Assembly: GCF_002099425.1 (NCBI RefSeq)
Contig: NW_018343969.1
Coordinates: forward strand, 5,495,001-5,559,000
Source: Phascolarctos cinereus
Lineage: Eukaryota; Chordata; Mammalia; Diprotodontia; Phascolarctidae
Length of the DNA: 64,000 bases
Reading direction: 5' to 3'
In this document: positions 12,031-24,589 of the stretch, one piece after another
Layout of the letters: each line of letters starts with the position of its first letter
How positions within the stretch are numbered: position 1 is the first letter of the stretch
The notes under the pieces: generated by a model
Databases searched by the model: none
What the model was told of the DNA's origin: nothing
Seen by the model: only the letters and a program-made list of their open reading frames with translations
Program-made: the position numbers and the translations under genes

Positions 12031-12294
12031 GACCCTCCAGAATGAACTGTCAAATTGTGTGATGTATCATGTCTCTGAATACTCCCTGAAGAAACTGAGA
12101 AATCAGTTTACTTTTAGCTCTGGGACTATAGATTCTTACCCTAATTCTTCTGGTCAGTTGCCACGTATTGGATATTGGGATTAGGGCGTAAGCCTGAATG
12201 AGGGTCATAAGTCCCTTTAGCAACAAGGCGAGTAGGTTAGCCTCTGACATTTGCTTTTTTCCAAACAATGTCCATTCAAGAAGTCTGGAGATTC

Positions 12295-12370
12295 ATTCAT
12301 TTTATAATTAGTAATGATTTAAATAAAATAAATATTTAATAAAATATTTAATAAATATGTATTTATTTAT
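12295..12370. repeat. AT-rich low-complexity tract
   Basis: AATATTTAATAAAATATTTAATAAATATG-type sequence, with short internal inverted repeats. Confidence 0.8.
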
Positions 12371-12474
12371 TCATTGGTAGTGATTAAATGGGCTTACTCT
12401 GAAATATTCACTTAGAGACCTTAGTCTTTAGGTAGGCCTGTCTTCTTAATTATTTCTAATCACACCAACTGAAG

Positions 12475-12630
12475 TCTGGTCTTCTTTCTCCTCACTCTTC
12501 CACCTGAATGTAGATTCTGTCCCTTCATGGCACCTTTTATTTCTTAACCCCTCTTTCTATACTGTCTTTTTCCTCCAATAGAAATGAAGTTCCTTGGGAG
12601 CAGGGACTCTCTTGACTCCTCTTTATCATT
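12475..12630 (+). mobile_element. L2-like 3' end, diverged
   Basis: GAAATGAAGTTCCTTGGGAG and CAGGGACTCTCTTGACTCC are the L2 tail motif, preceded by a weakly matching CT-rich part. Confidence 0.5.
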
Positions 12631-12734
12631 CATTTGGGGCAAGGCTTTTCGCCCTTCTGTGCTTCATCCATTTCTACTTTTAAATGGAATGAGTATTGTG
12701 ATATACCCTGAATACAAGAAGCTCCAGGACCAGT

Positions 12735-12875
12735 TCATGGAGTACCAAGCTGCATGATTTTAAACAAATCTCTAAACCACCCTGAGCTTCAGTTTCCACA
12801 TCTGTTAAATGAAAGAATTCAACTAGCTGATCTCCATAGTTCTTTTCAGCTCTCAGATTCTATGATTAGAATCCT
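12735..12875 (+). mobile_element. MIR-type SINE
   Basis: CATGATTTTAAACAAATCTC, CTTCAGTTTCCACATCTGTT and TTCAACTAGCTGATCTCCAT, ending with CTCTCAGATTCTATGATTAG, match a plus-strand MIR 3' half. Confidence 0.7.
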
Positions 12876-13204
12876 AGAAATCCAGTCACTTCAAGAAAAA
12901 GCCCATTCTGAAGAAGGGGCACCTATATTGTTCACAGTCTTTCGCAATGTCTCTAGTGATGGTGATTACAGTCTAGGAGTACAGATGCAGCTGGAATGAC
13001 CAGCGTGGGATGAACAGCTCTTCCTACACTAAGCACACATGGAATGTACCATTAGATTGGTAACTGCAGCTGCTCTATGAAAGACCTGTCCTGTTTGCAA
13101 CTCAGTCTTTAGACTTCAGTCTTCACGAAAAGGAGCAATCCCATTCTCTTTAGTGGTACACCAGGCAAGTTAGCGGCTTCACTTTCCCAATTGTTGTCAT
13201 ACAT

Positions 13205-13400
13205 AATTCACATCTATTTAAAGTCTCAAGTTTTGCAGAGTAATTTCTTCACAAGAGACAACTATGGTAGATAGGGCAGGCATTTTTATACACATTTTAC
13301 AAATGAATGACTTAAAGGGTTAAAATGACCTGTACAGTGTCACACAGCTAATACATGGCCTAGACAAGATTCAAACCCACTTTCTCATAGCTTCAAGTCA
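13205..13400 (-). mobile_element. MIR-type SINE
   Basis: ACACATTTTACAAATGAATG, CAGTGTCACACAGCTAATAC and GATTCAAACCCACTTTCTCA are the reverse-complement MIR core. Confidence 0.8.
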
Positions 13401-13407
13401 GGGATAT

Positions 13408-13600
13408 TTCCAATCCAATCCAATCCACATTTGTTATGTGTCAGGCACTGTGCCAAGTGCTGGGGATACAATTAGTAAAAAGAGAGCCCCTGCCCTTAAG
13501 GAGCTTACAATCTAAAGGGGAAGATAACACACAAAAGGAGGCAGGAAAGTGGTGTGAGGGGAAACAGGACATCATGGGGTACCTGGCACAGAGGTAACTG
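13408..13600 (-). mobile_element. L2 LINE 3' end
   Basis: GTCAGGCACTGTGCCAAGTG, CTGGGGATACAATTAG, CCCCTGCCCTTAAGGAGC and ACAATCTAAAGGGG give a clear reverse-complement L2 tail next to the MIR on its left. Confidence 0.85.
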
Positions 13601-14394
13601 TTCTAGGGTAGCAGATGCCAAGTGGAATGGGTGGAGAGTTCAGTTTCTGCCCTCTACTACAGAAGGTATCAACAAGAGTTTGGTACTCTGCCCTATATCC
13701 CTCCAGTCAAAGGTGAGAGGAGGCTAACAGAGTCATCAACAATCAAGGTTTGAGTTAGCAGCATGGTGGTGAGTCTGGAAGTGATGAGCTTATCCTGGAG
13801 GGGCCTCTTTCCACCATAACAGTGAGCTTAAATTATGCCATTTTTCCTGAGGCAGTGCTTCAGCCAGTTCATACAGCATTTCTTATGACTCCCCAACTTG
13901 GCTATCCCATTTCAGTTATAGTAATACACCAGCTGCTGAAACACTGCATTGTCTATTCTCTGCACATGGCCAGGCCAGAGGACTTAGACTGCAACCTATG
14001 TTCTACTGAAGGAAGCCTTAGGTTGTTTCAGACTACTTGACGATTATCATTTGTTCATAGCTCTGCACTAACTCTCCTAAACAGTGAATCATTGAAAAAA
14101 CATTCATTGAGTATCACTTGTATGAAAGGCATATGCATACATGGCCAAGCCTCTTCTTGTGGGCATGCAACCATAGCTATTCACAGAGTTATTTACAGTT
14201 ATTCACCAGCCTCTTCCCAGTCTTCATTTAGGATTAAGGTTAGGGTTAGGGTTCCTGGGTGATAAGCTCTGTGCCTTTTGATGATGGTACCTTTTTTCAG
14301 TTTAAAATGATTCTCTGTTTTAAAGCACTCTATATCATTCATGTAATAACACCCTTTATCTGTTTCCCTTTTCTATACTGATAGAATGGGTAGA

Positions 14395-14432
14395 AGTTGT
14401 AGAGACTATCTAGTTCAAGCACCTCATTTTCC
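14395..14432 (-). mobile_element. MIR-type SINE, left part (split by a MITE)
   Basis: CTATCTAGTTCAAGCACCTC then ATTTT matches the MIR stretch that normally continues ACAGATGAGGAAACTGAG. The continuation resumes at 14634 after the MITE. Confidence 0.65.
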
Positions 14433-14633
14433 CACGGTTCTTAACTTAGAGTCTGTGAGCTTATATAAAAATATTTTAATAACTGCATTTCAATAAAATT
14501 GGTCACCTTTATAATACCATAGTATTTTATTTTATGCATTTGAAAACACTATTCTGAAAAGGGGACTATAAGCTTAACCAGAATGCCCAGAGGGGCCCAC
14601 AACACTAAAAAAAAAAAAATTAAAAACCCCTGT
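14433..14633 (+). mobile_element. hAT-type MITE, copy 3, inserted in a MIR
   Basis: Begins GGTTCTTAACTTAGAGTCTG and ends TTAAAAACCCCTG. Inside are ACTGCATTTCAATAAAATTG, AGTATTTTATTTTATGCATT and GAATGCCCAGAGGGGCCC, all family marks. It sits between two halves of a MIR, so it is younger than that MIR. Confidence 0.75.
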
Positions 14634-14760
14634 TACAGGTGAGATTAAATCTAGAGAGGTGGAATAATTTGCTAAAGGTCCCAACTAGCTACTGTAGTGA
14701 TACTCTGGGATTTAACCAAAATTTTTATTCCTCTCTCCAGTGCTACTTCCACTTTCTATG
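14634..14760 (-). mobile_element. MIR-type SINE, right part (split by a MITE)
   Basis: TTACAGGTGAGATTAAATCT, AATAATTTGCTAAAGGTCCC and CTGGGATTTAACCAAAATTT continue the MIR that starts at 14395. Confidence 0.65.
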
Positions 14761-14764
14761 TATC

Positions 14765-14890
14765 TGTCAGTCAACCAACAATAATTCATTAAGTTAATCT
14801 AGTTATGTTGCTGTGCTCTAATGGGAATACAGAAACAGGATGAGAAATTATCCCTTCCATCAAGATTATGATCTAGTTTGGGAGAAAAAC
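14765..14890 (-). mobile_element. L2 LINE 3' end, diverged
   Basis: CCAACAATAATTCATTAAG, GCTGTGCTCTAATGGGAATA and TATGATCTAGTTTGGGAG follow the reverse L2 tail order. Confidence 0.55.
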
Positions 14891-15079
14891 TAATACATCT
14901 ATATGATTAAATTAATTTGTGAACATTAATACATTTAGTAATGGAACTGGTTGTCCAATATAGAGTAGAGGATACTCCGTGATGCATCTACACCGTTTAC
15001 AAACTTGTGCACAAACCCTAAAGTAGTCATAAGCATCCTGGCTTCCTTTAATGTTTAACTTAGGAGGCTCCTAATTCTT

Positions 15080-15295
15080 CCCAGCTGTTACTATTCTCAC
15101 CCTTCCAGAATTATTTTGTATTTACTCTGTAAAATTTCTGTTTGTTTAACTAGGTACATGTTGTATTCCTCTAGTAGAATGTAAACTTCTTGGGAGCAGA
15201 GTTGATCTTACTTTTTGCTTTCTATCATTATCTCCTAGTGTTAGCCTTTGTCTATATTAGGTGCTGAATCATTCATTGTTGAGTTAAATTGAATT
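15080..15295 (+). mobile_element. L2 LINE 3' end
   Basis: TAGAATGTAAACTTCTTGGG, AGCAGAGTTGATCTTACTTT, ATTATCTCCTAGTGTTAGCC and TAGGTGCTGAATCATTCATT are the plus-strand L2 tail. Confidence 0.75.
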
Positions 15296-15724
15296 ATTAG
15301 AAGTAGGAGAAGGGCTAGTGGTGCATGCCATCAAACAGCCACATAGTCTCATAGCTATCATTGTACCATGACACCCCTTCTATCAGGTGTCAGCCCTAAG
15401 CTAAGCATCTTCCTTAGGTTCAATAGCTCATAGAAGACAAGTCTTCCAGTGGAAAAAAAACACTCGCCAGTTTCCTCCCTCATTCACATTTCTAGATCCT
15501 CTGGGATTATAGACACTCCTACCTCTATGAAGGCTGAATTTAGGCAAATCTGCTCTCTGCCCCCGTCTGATACGGACATTGAAAGCTCTTATGGGACACA
15601 GGCAGGCAATGATAATGATCTCCTGGTCCTTGCAGACTAACCCTGGGGGAAGAGTTTGAAAAATGAGGGACCTTTAAAAATCAAAAAGTTTCGTCTCTTA
15701 AGAGGAGTCAATAAGGCAGACAGG

Positions 15725-15880
15725 TAGTGGTCAGAATAAATGTTCGTTAAGTGCCTACTATGTGCCAAGCAGTGTGCTAAACTCTAGGGACACAAAGAAA
15801 GGTAAGAGACAGTCCCTACTCTCAGAATTCAGAGTTGAATGGGGGAGACAATATGTAAACAACAATATAGAAACAAGTTA
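15725..15880 (-). mobile_element. L2 LINE 3' end
   Basis: GTTCGTTAAGTGCCTACTAT, GTGCCAAGCAGTGTGCTAAA, GACAGTCCCTACTCTCAG and GAATGGGGGAGACAATATG are diagnostic of the reverse L2 tail. Confidence 0.85.
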
Positions 15881-16184
15881 TATCCAGCATAATGAGTTCA
15901 AAGAATAAAGGATCTCAGCAGGACTTCAACTTTTATCAGAGAAGATTCTCTTACCTCTAGTCAATTACAGAGGCTACTGGATGGTCCTAGCATGAACCAG
16001 TAGAACAGAGGCTTCTGTCATATCTGACTGACCCATTGTTGATGGCCATTCCTAATAGTAACCTCCCATCCCACCTATGTTTTGTCTGATCATGGCTAAT
16101 CAGTGTGCAGTCTATTCCAGTTTGCCAGTGCCTGCTGCTTTGCCACACATTCAGACCATTCTGAGTCTGACCTCACCTTTTGTT

Positions 16185-16295
16185 CCTAGAGAGCATAAGA
16201 TAAGATTGTAGTGACTTTGTCTTATTAAAACCAAGTACCTTCCCCAGGGCCTAGCATGCAATTGGTGGTTAATTCATGTTTGTTGAATTAAAGCC
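16185..16295 (+). mobile_element. L2 LINE 3' end, short
   Basis: TTCCCCAGGGCCTAGCATGC then GGTTAATTCATGTTTGTTGA is the last part of an L2 tail. Confidence 0.65.
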
Positions 16296-16299
16296 TGTT

Positions 16300-17080
16300 T
16301 CCTGAAACTAGCGCCAATATTTGGGGGACAGCCTTTGTAAAACACTACACAAGAAATTTCCTATCAGTTAAAGAGGCAACTCCTTCTAGATTAACAAAGG
16401 AATTTCTCTTCTTGGATTCATCATAAGCCTATTTTGAATGATACAGTGATGGAAAGAAGAGAAGAAAATCATATCAAGAAAGTCAGCCAGTCCTTTGGAA
16501 TCTTTGGGAATCTTGCAGAAAAAACGCAGCCCACACACTACAGTTCATTCAAGATTAAAGTAACACTTGGTGTAGAAGTGGTGTACTCACCAATGCTCAG
16601 TGTTCTGTAATCTCCTATAGGGCTTTGAGACCTGTATATGTTGCAGGAAATACTTTGAGTTTCTTATTTCATAAGGATGGGTGTGAAATTAGAATCTTAT
16701 CTCATCTGTAACAAAAGAATACAGTCCTTGAACTGGAAGGCCAAGTAGAAAGGGAAGCCTTGACTTCATTAGTTCCATGGAAAAAACCCCAGCTATTAAG
16801 TTACATGAAATTTTTGAGGAAAGTAATTTGGTCATTTGGGTAATAGGAAAGTAAATCCTAAAGTTTTGCAATTTAATAATGAAAGCCAGCTCTATAATTC
16901 TTCAATAACTTTGTAAGGGTTTTTTAAACATAAAATTTCAATCCCTTTGCTCCCAAATGGGGATAGCATTGGGTGATAGATAGCTACTCAAACCAAATAA
17001 AATTATCACTGGTGTTAGAAAGGTGTTGATAGAAGGTATATATTCTTCCATCAGATCAAGCTACTACCTATCTAAATGCA
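16300..17080. other. Intronic stretch, nothing recognised
   Basis: No repeat, open frame or RNA signal that I can support. Confidence 0.5.
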
Positions 17081-17084
17081 AACA

Positions 17085-17180
17085 ACATTTCATAAATTCA
17101 CCAAACATTTGTTAAGCCACTTCCTATGTGTCAGTGAAAACTGTTCCTCCCCTCAAGGCACTTGCGGTCTATTGATGAAA
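17085..17180 (-). mobile_element. L2 LINE 3' end, short
   Basis: CACCAAACATTTGTTAAGCC, TCCTATGTGTCAGTG and CCCCTCAAGGCACTTGCGG match the reversed L2 tail. Confidence 0.6.
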
Positions 17181-18105
17181 ATAAAGATTTGATCAATTCT
17201 TACATTGGTGATGAGATTGTTTTCTTTATTGAAGATGAAAGTAAGATAAAAATTCCACCCTACCCTTCACTTTCTTCATCCCATCATCCTCAATAAAAGA
17301 AAATCTTTTTTAATATTAAGCTCTAAGTAGATACTTGTAGTTAGCATTTAAATGGTCCAAGCAGCCCTGCCATTCCTTGAATAGAACTTTTATTTTCTTT
17401 TCCCTTACATGATTATGTAAAATTGTCTATATCTGGATCTATCGATATCTATAGCTATCTATCTATCTGAATTCTGGGTACAATGATTGCGTAGACATTA
17501 AACTTTTTTTTAAAGTTAACTAGTAAAGAAAAACATATTTAGTGATGTTTTACATTCCTTTCTGATCTTAACATGCCAGTTATCTTGTGATAGATTCAGT
17601 CTATTTTCAGAGCTCCCGAAAGACAGACAACAAATGATTTTTGCTTAACTGCCTTGCTCCTGACTAACGCTCCAATAATACAAGTGTTAACTTGAATTAA
17701 ACTGGGACAAAATTCTCTGCTTTTATTTTAAACATAGTCTCTTTCCCAAAACAAAAGTGGAAATGGTCACACATTAACACCCATTTCCTTTTAAAATAGT
17801 AGCTAGGATAAAAGATCTTTAAAATCTATCCTCTCACAGATCCAACCATGTGAGACAGTATTGAATTTGCTTTTTCCCTAGACACCCTAAGTGCTACTCT
17901 GACAGCAACTTATCTGTTGCTGATAATTCACCTATCTTTCCCATTGAGGATAGCAGAGTTATTTTGTAGCAATAATATTAGGATAAGTTTAGGATAACTA
18001 AGGTTGCCACCTCATGCAACCTTCAAACAAGCATATGACCTCCCAAGGAGTCAAGAATCAATAATATGCATAAAAACTAGAGTTAGGAAAAATATAAAGA
18101 TTGGC
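17180..18105. other. Intronic stretch, nothing recognised
   Basis: AT-rich with a short TATC run near 17440-17470. Otherwise no content could be assigned. Confidence 0.5.
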
Positions 18106-18107
18106 AA

Positions 18108-18220
18108 CCTGTAGTAGATAAAGTAGTGACCTTTAAGCCAGGAAGACCTGGATTCAAGCTTCGTCTCTGACACATACCAGCTATTTGACTCTGGGCAAGT
18201 AACTTAATAATCTCTCAGAA
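18108..18220 (+). mobile_element. MIR-type SINE
   Basis: CCAGGAAGACCTGGATTCAA, CATACCAGCTATTTGACTCT and GGGCAAGTAACTTAATAATC are a plus-strand MIR. Confidence 0.75.
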
Positions 18221-18389
18221 CTCTAGTCAAATTTTTAAGACTAAATTATAAAGACCATGTAAACCTGCATCAGTAGAGAGAGTTTTCTCACCATGTGATC
18301 CCTACAGCAATAGAATGCAAGTTCAGTCCCTATCCTATACTGCCTCATACCTGCAACTGCAGTTCTTCTCCAATTTTTCCTTAGCCAGT

Positions 18390-18570
18390 CACAAATGCTT
18401 GAACGGAAAGAAACCTTAGAAATTTTGTAGTTCAATCTCTTTGTTTTACAGATTAGGAAACTGAGGGCCAGAGAGAAAGAGTGACTTACTTGAAATTAGA
18501 CAGCTAGTATATGGTAGAGATAAGATTCTACCACACGTCTTCTGATGTCAAACTCAGTTATCTGTCCATT
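18390..18570 (-). mobile_element. MIR-type SINE
   Basis: TTTTACAGATTAGGAAACTG, AGAGTGACTTACTTGAAATT and AGACAGCTAGTATATGG are a minus-strand MIR core. Confidence 0.75.
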
Positions 18571-18699
18571 ATATACAACTGGTTGATTTTTACTATGATG
18601 AATTATATTTCAACTCTGAAAAATGCTATTATCTTTCAACAGACTAGATAGATCTATAATTCGATAGTCCTTTAAGTGATACATATCAAAATACATCTA

Positions 18700-18805
18700 T
18701 ATTTGCCATCTTTGTTCTGTGAAATTTGGATTCAGTCAAAGGGCCACACCTGAGAACCTAGAGGGCCACATGTGGCTCCGAGGTCACAGGTTCCCTAACC
18801 GTAGC
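18700..18805. mobile_element. hAT-type DNA transposon end fragment
   Basis: GGGCCACACCTGAGAACCTA, GAGGGCCACATGTGGCTCCG and AGGTCACAGGTTCCCTAACC resemble the widespread hAT ends in which ligands of GGGCCACATGTGG precede GGTTCCCCACCCCTG. Only one end is visible. Confidence 0.55.
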
Positions 18806-19534
18806 CCATCCTATACCATTTCTATCCTTCCCTTCCTCTAAGTCCACACAGTATGTCTACTTAAATGTTGGTGACCTTTCTTCAGATTTCTTGACATTGC
18901 TAATTTATCAATGGAACAATCGAACTGTTCATTAATTATCCACCACTCTTGCTATGTGAGTCAGCCCAATTTAGTTTTTTTTTCCTTTTCCTCCAATGAA
19001 TATATTTATTTGATATCTTTCACAATGCTCCTCTAGTGTAATTCCTCATTTATAATGTGTTGTACACTATTAATTCCCACCATGTGCTTCTCCATTTCCC
19101 TTTGAATGATCCTCAATTTTGATCTCTTGGAAACTAGCATTTAACTCACAGGAATACATCATCACCACAAGAAATTGGTGTTTAAAATATGGACCTTTAC
19201 TTTAGGAAGAAGATGGGAGTCATTAACAGAACTATATAATTTCCCAAAGGCAATCCAAACTGCTACTCTCTTTTTCAGTCCTGGGCCACTGACAGAGTCC
19301 GTCCAACATCAGTGCATGACAGAATTCCTCACCTCTCCCACCCTACCAAGATCCATTGGTTGTTTTGTTATGAACTTTTTTTTTCTTTTTCTTTTTCTCT
19401 TTTAACAATTTTTACATTTCTGTAGGCAGTGCATTTTTCTCTGCTGCTGCCATGGGAATACTTCAGATGTGGTGCAAAAATATTCATACATTCCTAGATA
19501 AATACATTGCACTACATGAAAAAGGTATTGATTG

Positions 19535-19665
19535 AATGAATGAAATGAAATAAAATGAATATTTTTTACTAAGTTCTTACTTTATGCCAACCACTATGTT
19601 AAGCTCTTGGGACACAGGTAGAAAAAGCAGAATAGTCTCTGCTTTCAAGAAGCTCAAACTCTAAT
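19535..19665 (-). mobile_element. L2 LINE 3' end
   Basis: GATTGAATGAATGAAATG, ACTAAGTTCTTACTTTATGC, CACTATGTTAAGCTCTTGGG and TCTCTGCTTTCAAGAAGC form a reversed L2 tail. Confidence 0.7.
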
Positions 19666-19669
19666 TGGT

Positions 19670-21385
19670 ATCATTTTCATTAATTATAACACTGGTATTA
19701 AGAGATTTTTTAACTGTAGAATGTTGGAATGTTGCCACTTGGGCTGCAAAGGAATTTGGGCCTTCCATGCCTTTGGTTATCAATCCAGCACTTTGCACAG
19801 ACTCTAAATTTTCTCTGTTTTTTGGAAGAAAAAAAAGTGTTGTTTGAATTTATTATAGCCTCTTTACTGCATGAATAGTAGCACTCTTCTGAAATAATAT
19901 CTGTGATGGCAATTTATGTGTCTTGCCTTTTGTGTCATAAATCTCCTATCTTTACCTATCAAAAGCAAGAGTTTTATTCATACTAAGGCCTCATTGACTT
20001 CTGTGTCTTCTTGATGACAAAGGCATTTCAGGCCCTCTGCATATTGATAATTTCATCAATTTAGTCTGAAACCCTCTTCTATGTCTTTGACTTCAATATC
20101 TGATCATCAAACTTCTGGATCTTCCTTTGTTCAAACACCTACCCAAGATAATCCCCTTTCTACTATTAATTTAATCTCTGATGGGCTAGAAACCAGAAAA
20201 CTGAGAAAAGTCAAGGCAACAGTCTAGTTTTTTGTTTGTTTGTTTGTTTGTTTTTTCCTGAGAAGTAATTTACTTCAAAGACTAATTCATTGTTATAGTT
20301 CTCATGATTTGGGCTCAGCAAACATCTAATAGTAATAGGTCATACTTTGACACCTGAATAGTTCCAAGGATCACTACAATTATAACTTTTGATCAGACCA
20401 TACAAACAGCAGTAAAATCCCAATAAGTGATGATTCAAGGTCCTTGAGGATTATACTGCCCTCTTGACTGCTGAGTTGTTTGCCTGAAAATAATGCTTGG
20501 AAATGGCCAGCCTTCACTTCAGAGCATCAGTGATGCTATTTATCCACCTCACTATAGAAGAATGACAGATTCAAGGTGCAGAATGAGACATACGTGATAT
20601 CTGTGCTTTTATTTTGCTCCCTAGCCTCCTCCATTTAGAAAGGCACCATCTCAACCACTTTGTGCATGTGCCAGACCCCTCCACTACAGTTAACTCTTCC
20701 TGCTTCTCACTTCTCAGGAAAGAAAAGAAAGACTGTTCCTACAAGACCTTTATTGACATTGGGACAAAATATCAAAAGGAAACACTGTCTTATTAGAGAA
20801 TAAACTTGCTAGAATCTGCTTAATGTAAGACAAGTCATCTAATAAAAAAGCAATTGCTATGATTCCTACCTTAAGGGCCAACATTAATGATATGTCTAGA
20901 TCAATTATCCAGTAGCATTAGCTTTGGGGGTTTTTTTTCTTGTATTATTTACATGGGCTTAGTAATAGTAATACCTACAAAAATCAATTTAATGAGGCTC
21001 TTGTTTATGGAAAACTGCAACCTTTTTTTAATTTTTCTCTGAGTTATGAAATATGTTCATTTATTTTTTAATGATTAGACATTTCAGTATAAACTACAGA
21101 GCCTCTGTTTCCGGTGACCTTGTGTGTTGAGTGGTAGCTTCTGACCTATCTACATACAGGTCACTTATCTAGCAAGCTCAACCGTGAAATATATAGTTGA
21201 GACTCTGAAAGAAAGCCCCAAAAGAAGCCTTTAAGCAGCCCAAATAAAACCTGTGTACCAAAGTCCAAGCAGTGTACTCATCGAAAAGTCCCTCAGGTTT
21301 AACCCTTGATAGACATGACGCTGAGGAGTCTTGCATTAGACAAACATTTATTTACTCCAGACAATTCTTACATTACTAACTTGTG
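19670..21385. other. Intronic stretch, nothing recognised
   Basis: Contains a (GTTT)n run at about 20229-20252. No repeat family, open frame or RNA gene was recognised in the rest. Confidence 0.5.
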
Positions 21386-21389
21386 TGTC

Positions 21390-21580
21390 AGCTTTAGAGT
21401 TGGAAATTACATCAGAGGTCACCTAATCCCAACCTCTTTTATTGTTATAAATGAGGAAACTGAAGTACAAAGAAATTAAGCTATTTGCTCTCTTGCATAG
21501 ATAGTAAGTAGAAAGTCTGAGACCTGAACCCAGTTCCTCCAACTCCAATCCAGTGTTCTTTCTCTGAATCCCAAGCATAA
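21390..21580 (-). mobile_element. MIR-type SINE
   Basis: TTAGAGTTGGAAATTACATC, AAATGAGGAAACTGAAGTAC, ATAGTAAGTAGAAAGTCTGA and GAACCCAGTTCCTCCAACTC are a minus-strand MIR. Confidence 0.8.
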
Positions 21581-21584
21581 ACTA

Positions 21585-23890
21585 AATGATCTTATCCTCC
21601 ATCCATCATCTTTAAAACAAGTATACTAGCTGCACTGCTGGCCCCATGGCCCTGCAGTGAGGAATACATTTTGTAAGCCCTAAAATGCCATGTTAACAAG
21701 AGTTATTAGTTCCTCTTAAGGTATTTTAGACACAATTCTAACAAACTTGAGCATCTTGTTTCTTAGCTCAGTGAAGATCAGAAGAAGGAAAACAGAAGGG
21801 GAGCAAAAGTAATGCTAAAGGAGGTCATATTGATAGCAACTTACTGAGCAAAGAGAGAGCCAAACCAAAACTAGTGAATATATGAACTAATAAAGCACAG
21901 AAGCTATGGTGTCTTTATTCTAAGGGGAAATAGCTTTACTATATTCCTCAGTATCCCCTTAGGGCAAATGTTTGTTATAGTAAGCTATGATAGCTAATAT
22001 TTTTAATGATAATAGAGTCATTCAGAAAAAAACTTAATATGTTAAAGAAGTGTATAATAATACATTTAAGGGGGAAAGTCTGATTAAATTATTTAAGGAT
22101 GTTTTCTTTTTTTAAGAAGTTTTGTCTGTGAAACAGGTAAGTTTCTTATGATCTGGGATTTTTCTTATGTGGAACATTAATGAAGGCAGACAAATGATGC
22201 TGTATTTTAATACTATTCTAAATTTCAATGTTGAAACATCTCTCAATATGAATTTTTATAATCAGTCTTGCGTCTAGAAGCAAAGGTGTGTATAACCTAG
22301 ATAACACAGATTTAAAATGTAAATTGACAACGTTATCACCATCATAAAATTCCAACTCAAAAATTAGATTTATACAGATATGTAGAGTATATAAATAGTA
22401 TGAAAATGGGAGTAATACTGAGGATTTCTAAATACCTCTACCTTTCCAAGCACAACACGAGGGACATTTAAGAAAAATGTCTGGGTATTTGGAAATTACA
22501 ACACAAAGTTGGAAGCTGCAGATTTTTCATTAAGTCAATTTGTTGTTGTTTTTAGTCTTTTTGATCCAAGATGCATTTATGATGTTTTCTTAATGATGCT
22601 TGGGTGCTCTAGATTTAAAAGAGATTTGCCTATCATTTCCTGAGTTATCTACTTATGAAAATGGCTTTGTAAATGCAGTTTATTCCTTTGGGTCAACATT
22701 TTTGTTTGCTTCCCAAAATAGAAGGGTTTTTTTATTCCTTTATGGCTTTAAGAAATTCCTTTCTTCTTCACAGTCTTCAAAAATGAGAGCTTATGACTCT
22801 GTGATGATCAGTTAATTTATGAAATCCCTGGCATGTGTGTCTTTGTAGCCTGTGCTCAAAATCTGATTTTTAAACAAACATTACCCAGTTGTTCATTTCC
22901 AATAAATTGTCCAATATGTTGTATTGTATCTTTCTATAGGAAATGAGACAATCAGGCTTCTTTTCTTGGCTCAGTGTCTGGTTTGTCCAAATAGATTTTC
23001 ATTTTTCTCTCTTAGTACTCATGGGCTTGGTTTGGAGCTCATTCTCACTCCTGTTCTTTGTCTTTTTGAAAATATTTGCTAAGAAAATGCCTAGCTTCTA
23101 GTTGTATTTGAATTCTTTTACTACTTGGAAGGTTTTCTTTTCACTGACCTTTTTAAAGCATCTTGCATTTAACAGAATCTATATAGTAGTATTTGCTTTA
23201 TTTCTCTGTCACCCCTTTTCAGAAATAATACAGAAGTCCAGGAAAAGGGCTGACAGTACCATAATCCAAATAGGAATAGGGATTCAGTCTGTGGTTTCAT
23301 TGGTTCAGGGAACTCCCAAAGGCTAAAACGTCTAACCTGTAGGTCAGTACTGTCTGCAACTGATAGTTTTAGACAATGGTGTAAAGCTCAAATAAAAAGG
23401 GGGGTTACTAATCCATACATAAAGTTCCCTGCAGGCTGCATGGAGACTTAATTTCAAAATGTGATATTATCTATATTCTATTGTACTTTTATTTATCTTC
23501 TTAAATATTATCAAATTTGAATAAAGTTTACATGCACTTGGGAGTGTCGTGAGTAGCAGGTTTTATGTTTGATGTATCCAGTCTTTTGCCTTGCTACCCC
23601 TGGAATCAGAATACTGGGTTACTTGATTATGGATCTGTGATGAGCAATTCACTTAATTTAATTTAACTAGAATAATATAGCTATGGTCAGTAAAAGTAGA
23701 CAACATTAAAAAGATTGATGTTGTAGAGACTGGTAGAACACAAGGAGATAACAATAAGGATGTTATATGTCTACACACATAAATATCATCTCAAGACTCC
23801 CTTGTTCTGTAGGCCACTTACTACTTTTAGGTATAATGAGGCTATGGATCTGCATAAATATGGGAAAAGGAGACAAGGAAAATAGGAAAG
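21585..23890. other. Intronic stretch, nothing recognised
   Basis: Over 2 kb of AT-rich sequence with no named repeat. Open frames are at most about 75 codons and have no recognisable similarity. Confidence 0.5.
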
Positions 23891-23894
23891 GAAA

Positions 23895-24118
23895 GGTGTG
23901 CCTATTTGGTGCCTATAATTTTACAAATATTATCACATTTGATCCTCACAATAACCCTGTGTTATTATTATCCCTAATTTACAATTGAGAACACCGAGGC
24001 AAATGAAAGTTAAGTGTGTGCCCAGTAACACAGCTATTAAGTGTCTGAGTCTACATTTGAATTCGTTTCTTGTGACTACAGGTCTGGCACTCTATCCACT
24101 GTACCACCTAACTGCAAT
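23895..24118 (-). mobile_element. MIR/MIR3-type CORE-SINE
   Basis: ACATTTGATCCTCACAATAA, CCCTGTGTTATTATTATCCC, AGTAACACAGCTATTAAGTG and TGGCACTCTATCCACTGTAC form a nearly full reversed CORE-SINE with its tRNA-like head on the right. Confidence 0.8.
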
Positions 24119-24264
24119 AAGTCCATGTCCTCATGCTTTTTTCCTACTGTGTTATACTGATTCCCAGTGATCTATGTAGACTATAAATTGGGGTTATTGA
24201 ATATAGAAAAGAAATGAAATTAACTGTGGTTCAGTATATGAGAATACTGAGTTTTCAGTAAGTC

Positions 24265-24580
24265 AGTTAAAAAGTGTTTATTAAATGCTTACCATGTGGC
24301 AGGCACTTTGGGATAAAAATAAAGACAAAACCATTCCCTTTTCACAAGGATTTTACATTTCAATGGGAGAGGCAAGATGCAAATAATGGGGTAAGTTCAA
24401 GACATATACACATATACAACATATACAGAAGGTAATGTCATAGGAAAGGCACAAGCCATTTGGGGAACTGGGAAAAGCCACTTGCAGAAGGTGAGGTTTG
24501 AGCACAGTCTTGAAAGAAGCCAGGGAAATTAATAGGAGGAGGTGAGAAAGCTGAACATTTCAGGCATGGGGCAATTAAGG
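24265..24580 (-). mobile_element. L2 LINE 3' end
   Basis: AGTGTTTATTAAATGCTTAC, CATGTGGCAGGCACTTTGGG, CATTTCAATGGGAGAGGC, then the inner L2 part GAAGGTGAGGTTTGAGCACA and AAGAAGCCAGGGAAATTAAT. Confidence 0.8.
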
Positions 24581-24589
24581 GCATATTCT

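Noticed and set aside
14234-14253. Interstitial telomere-like TTAGGG repeat
   Set aside because: There are only about three units (one imperfect), which is too short to be more than chance.
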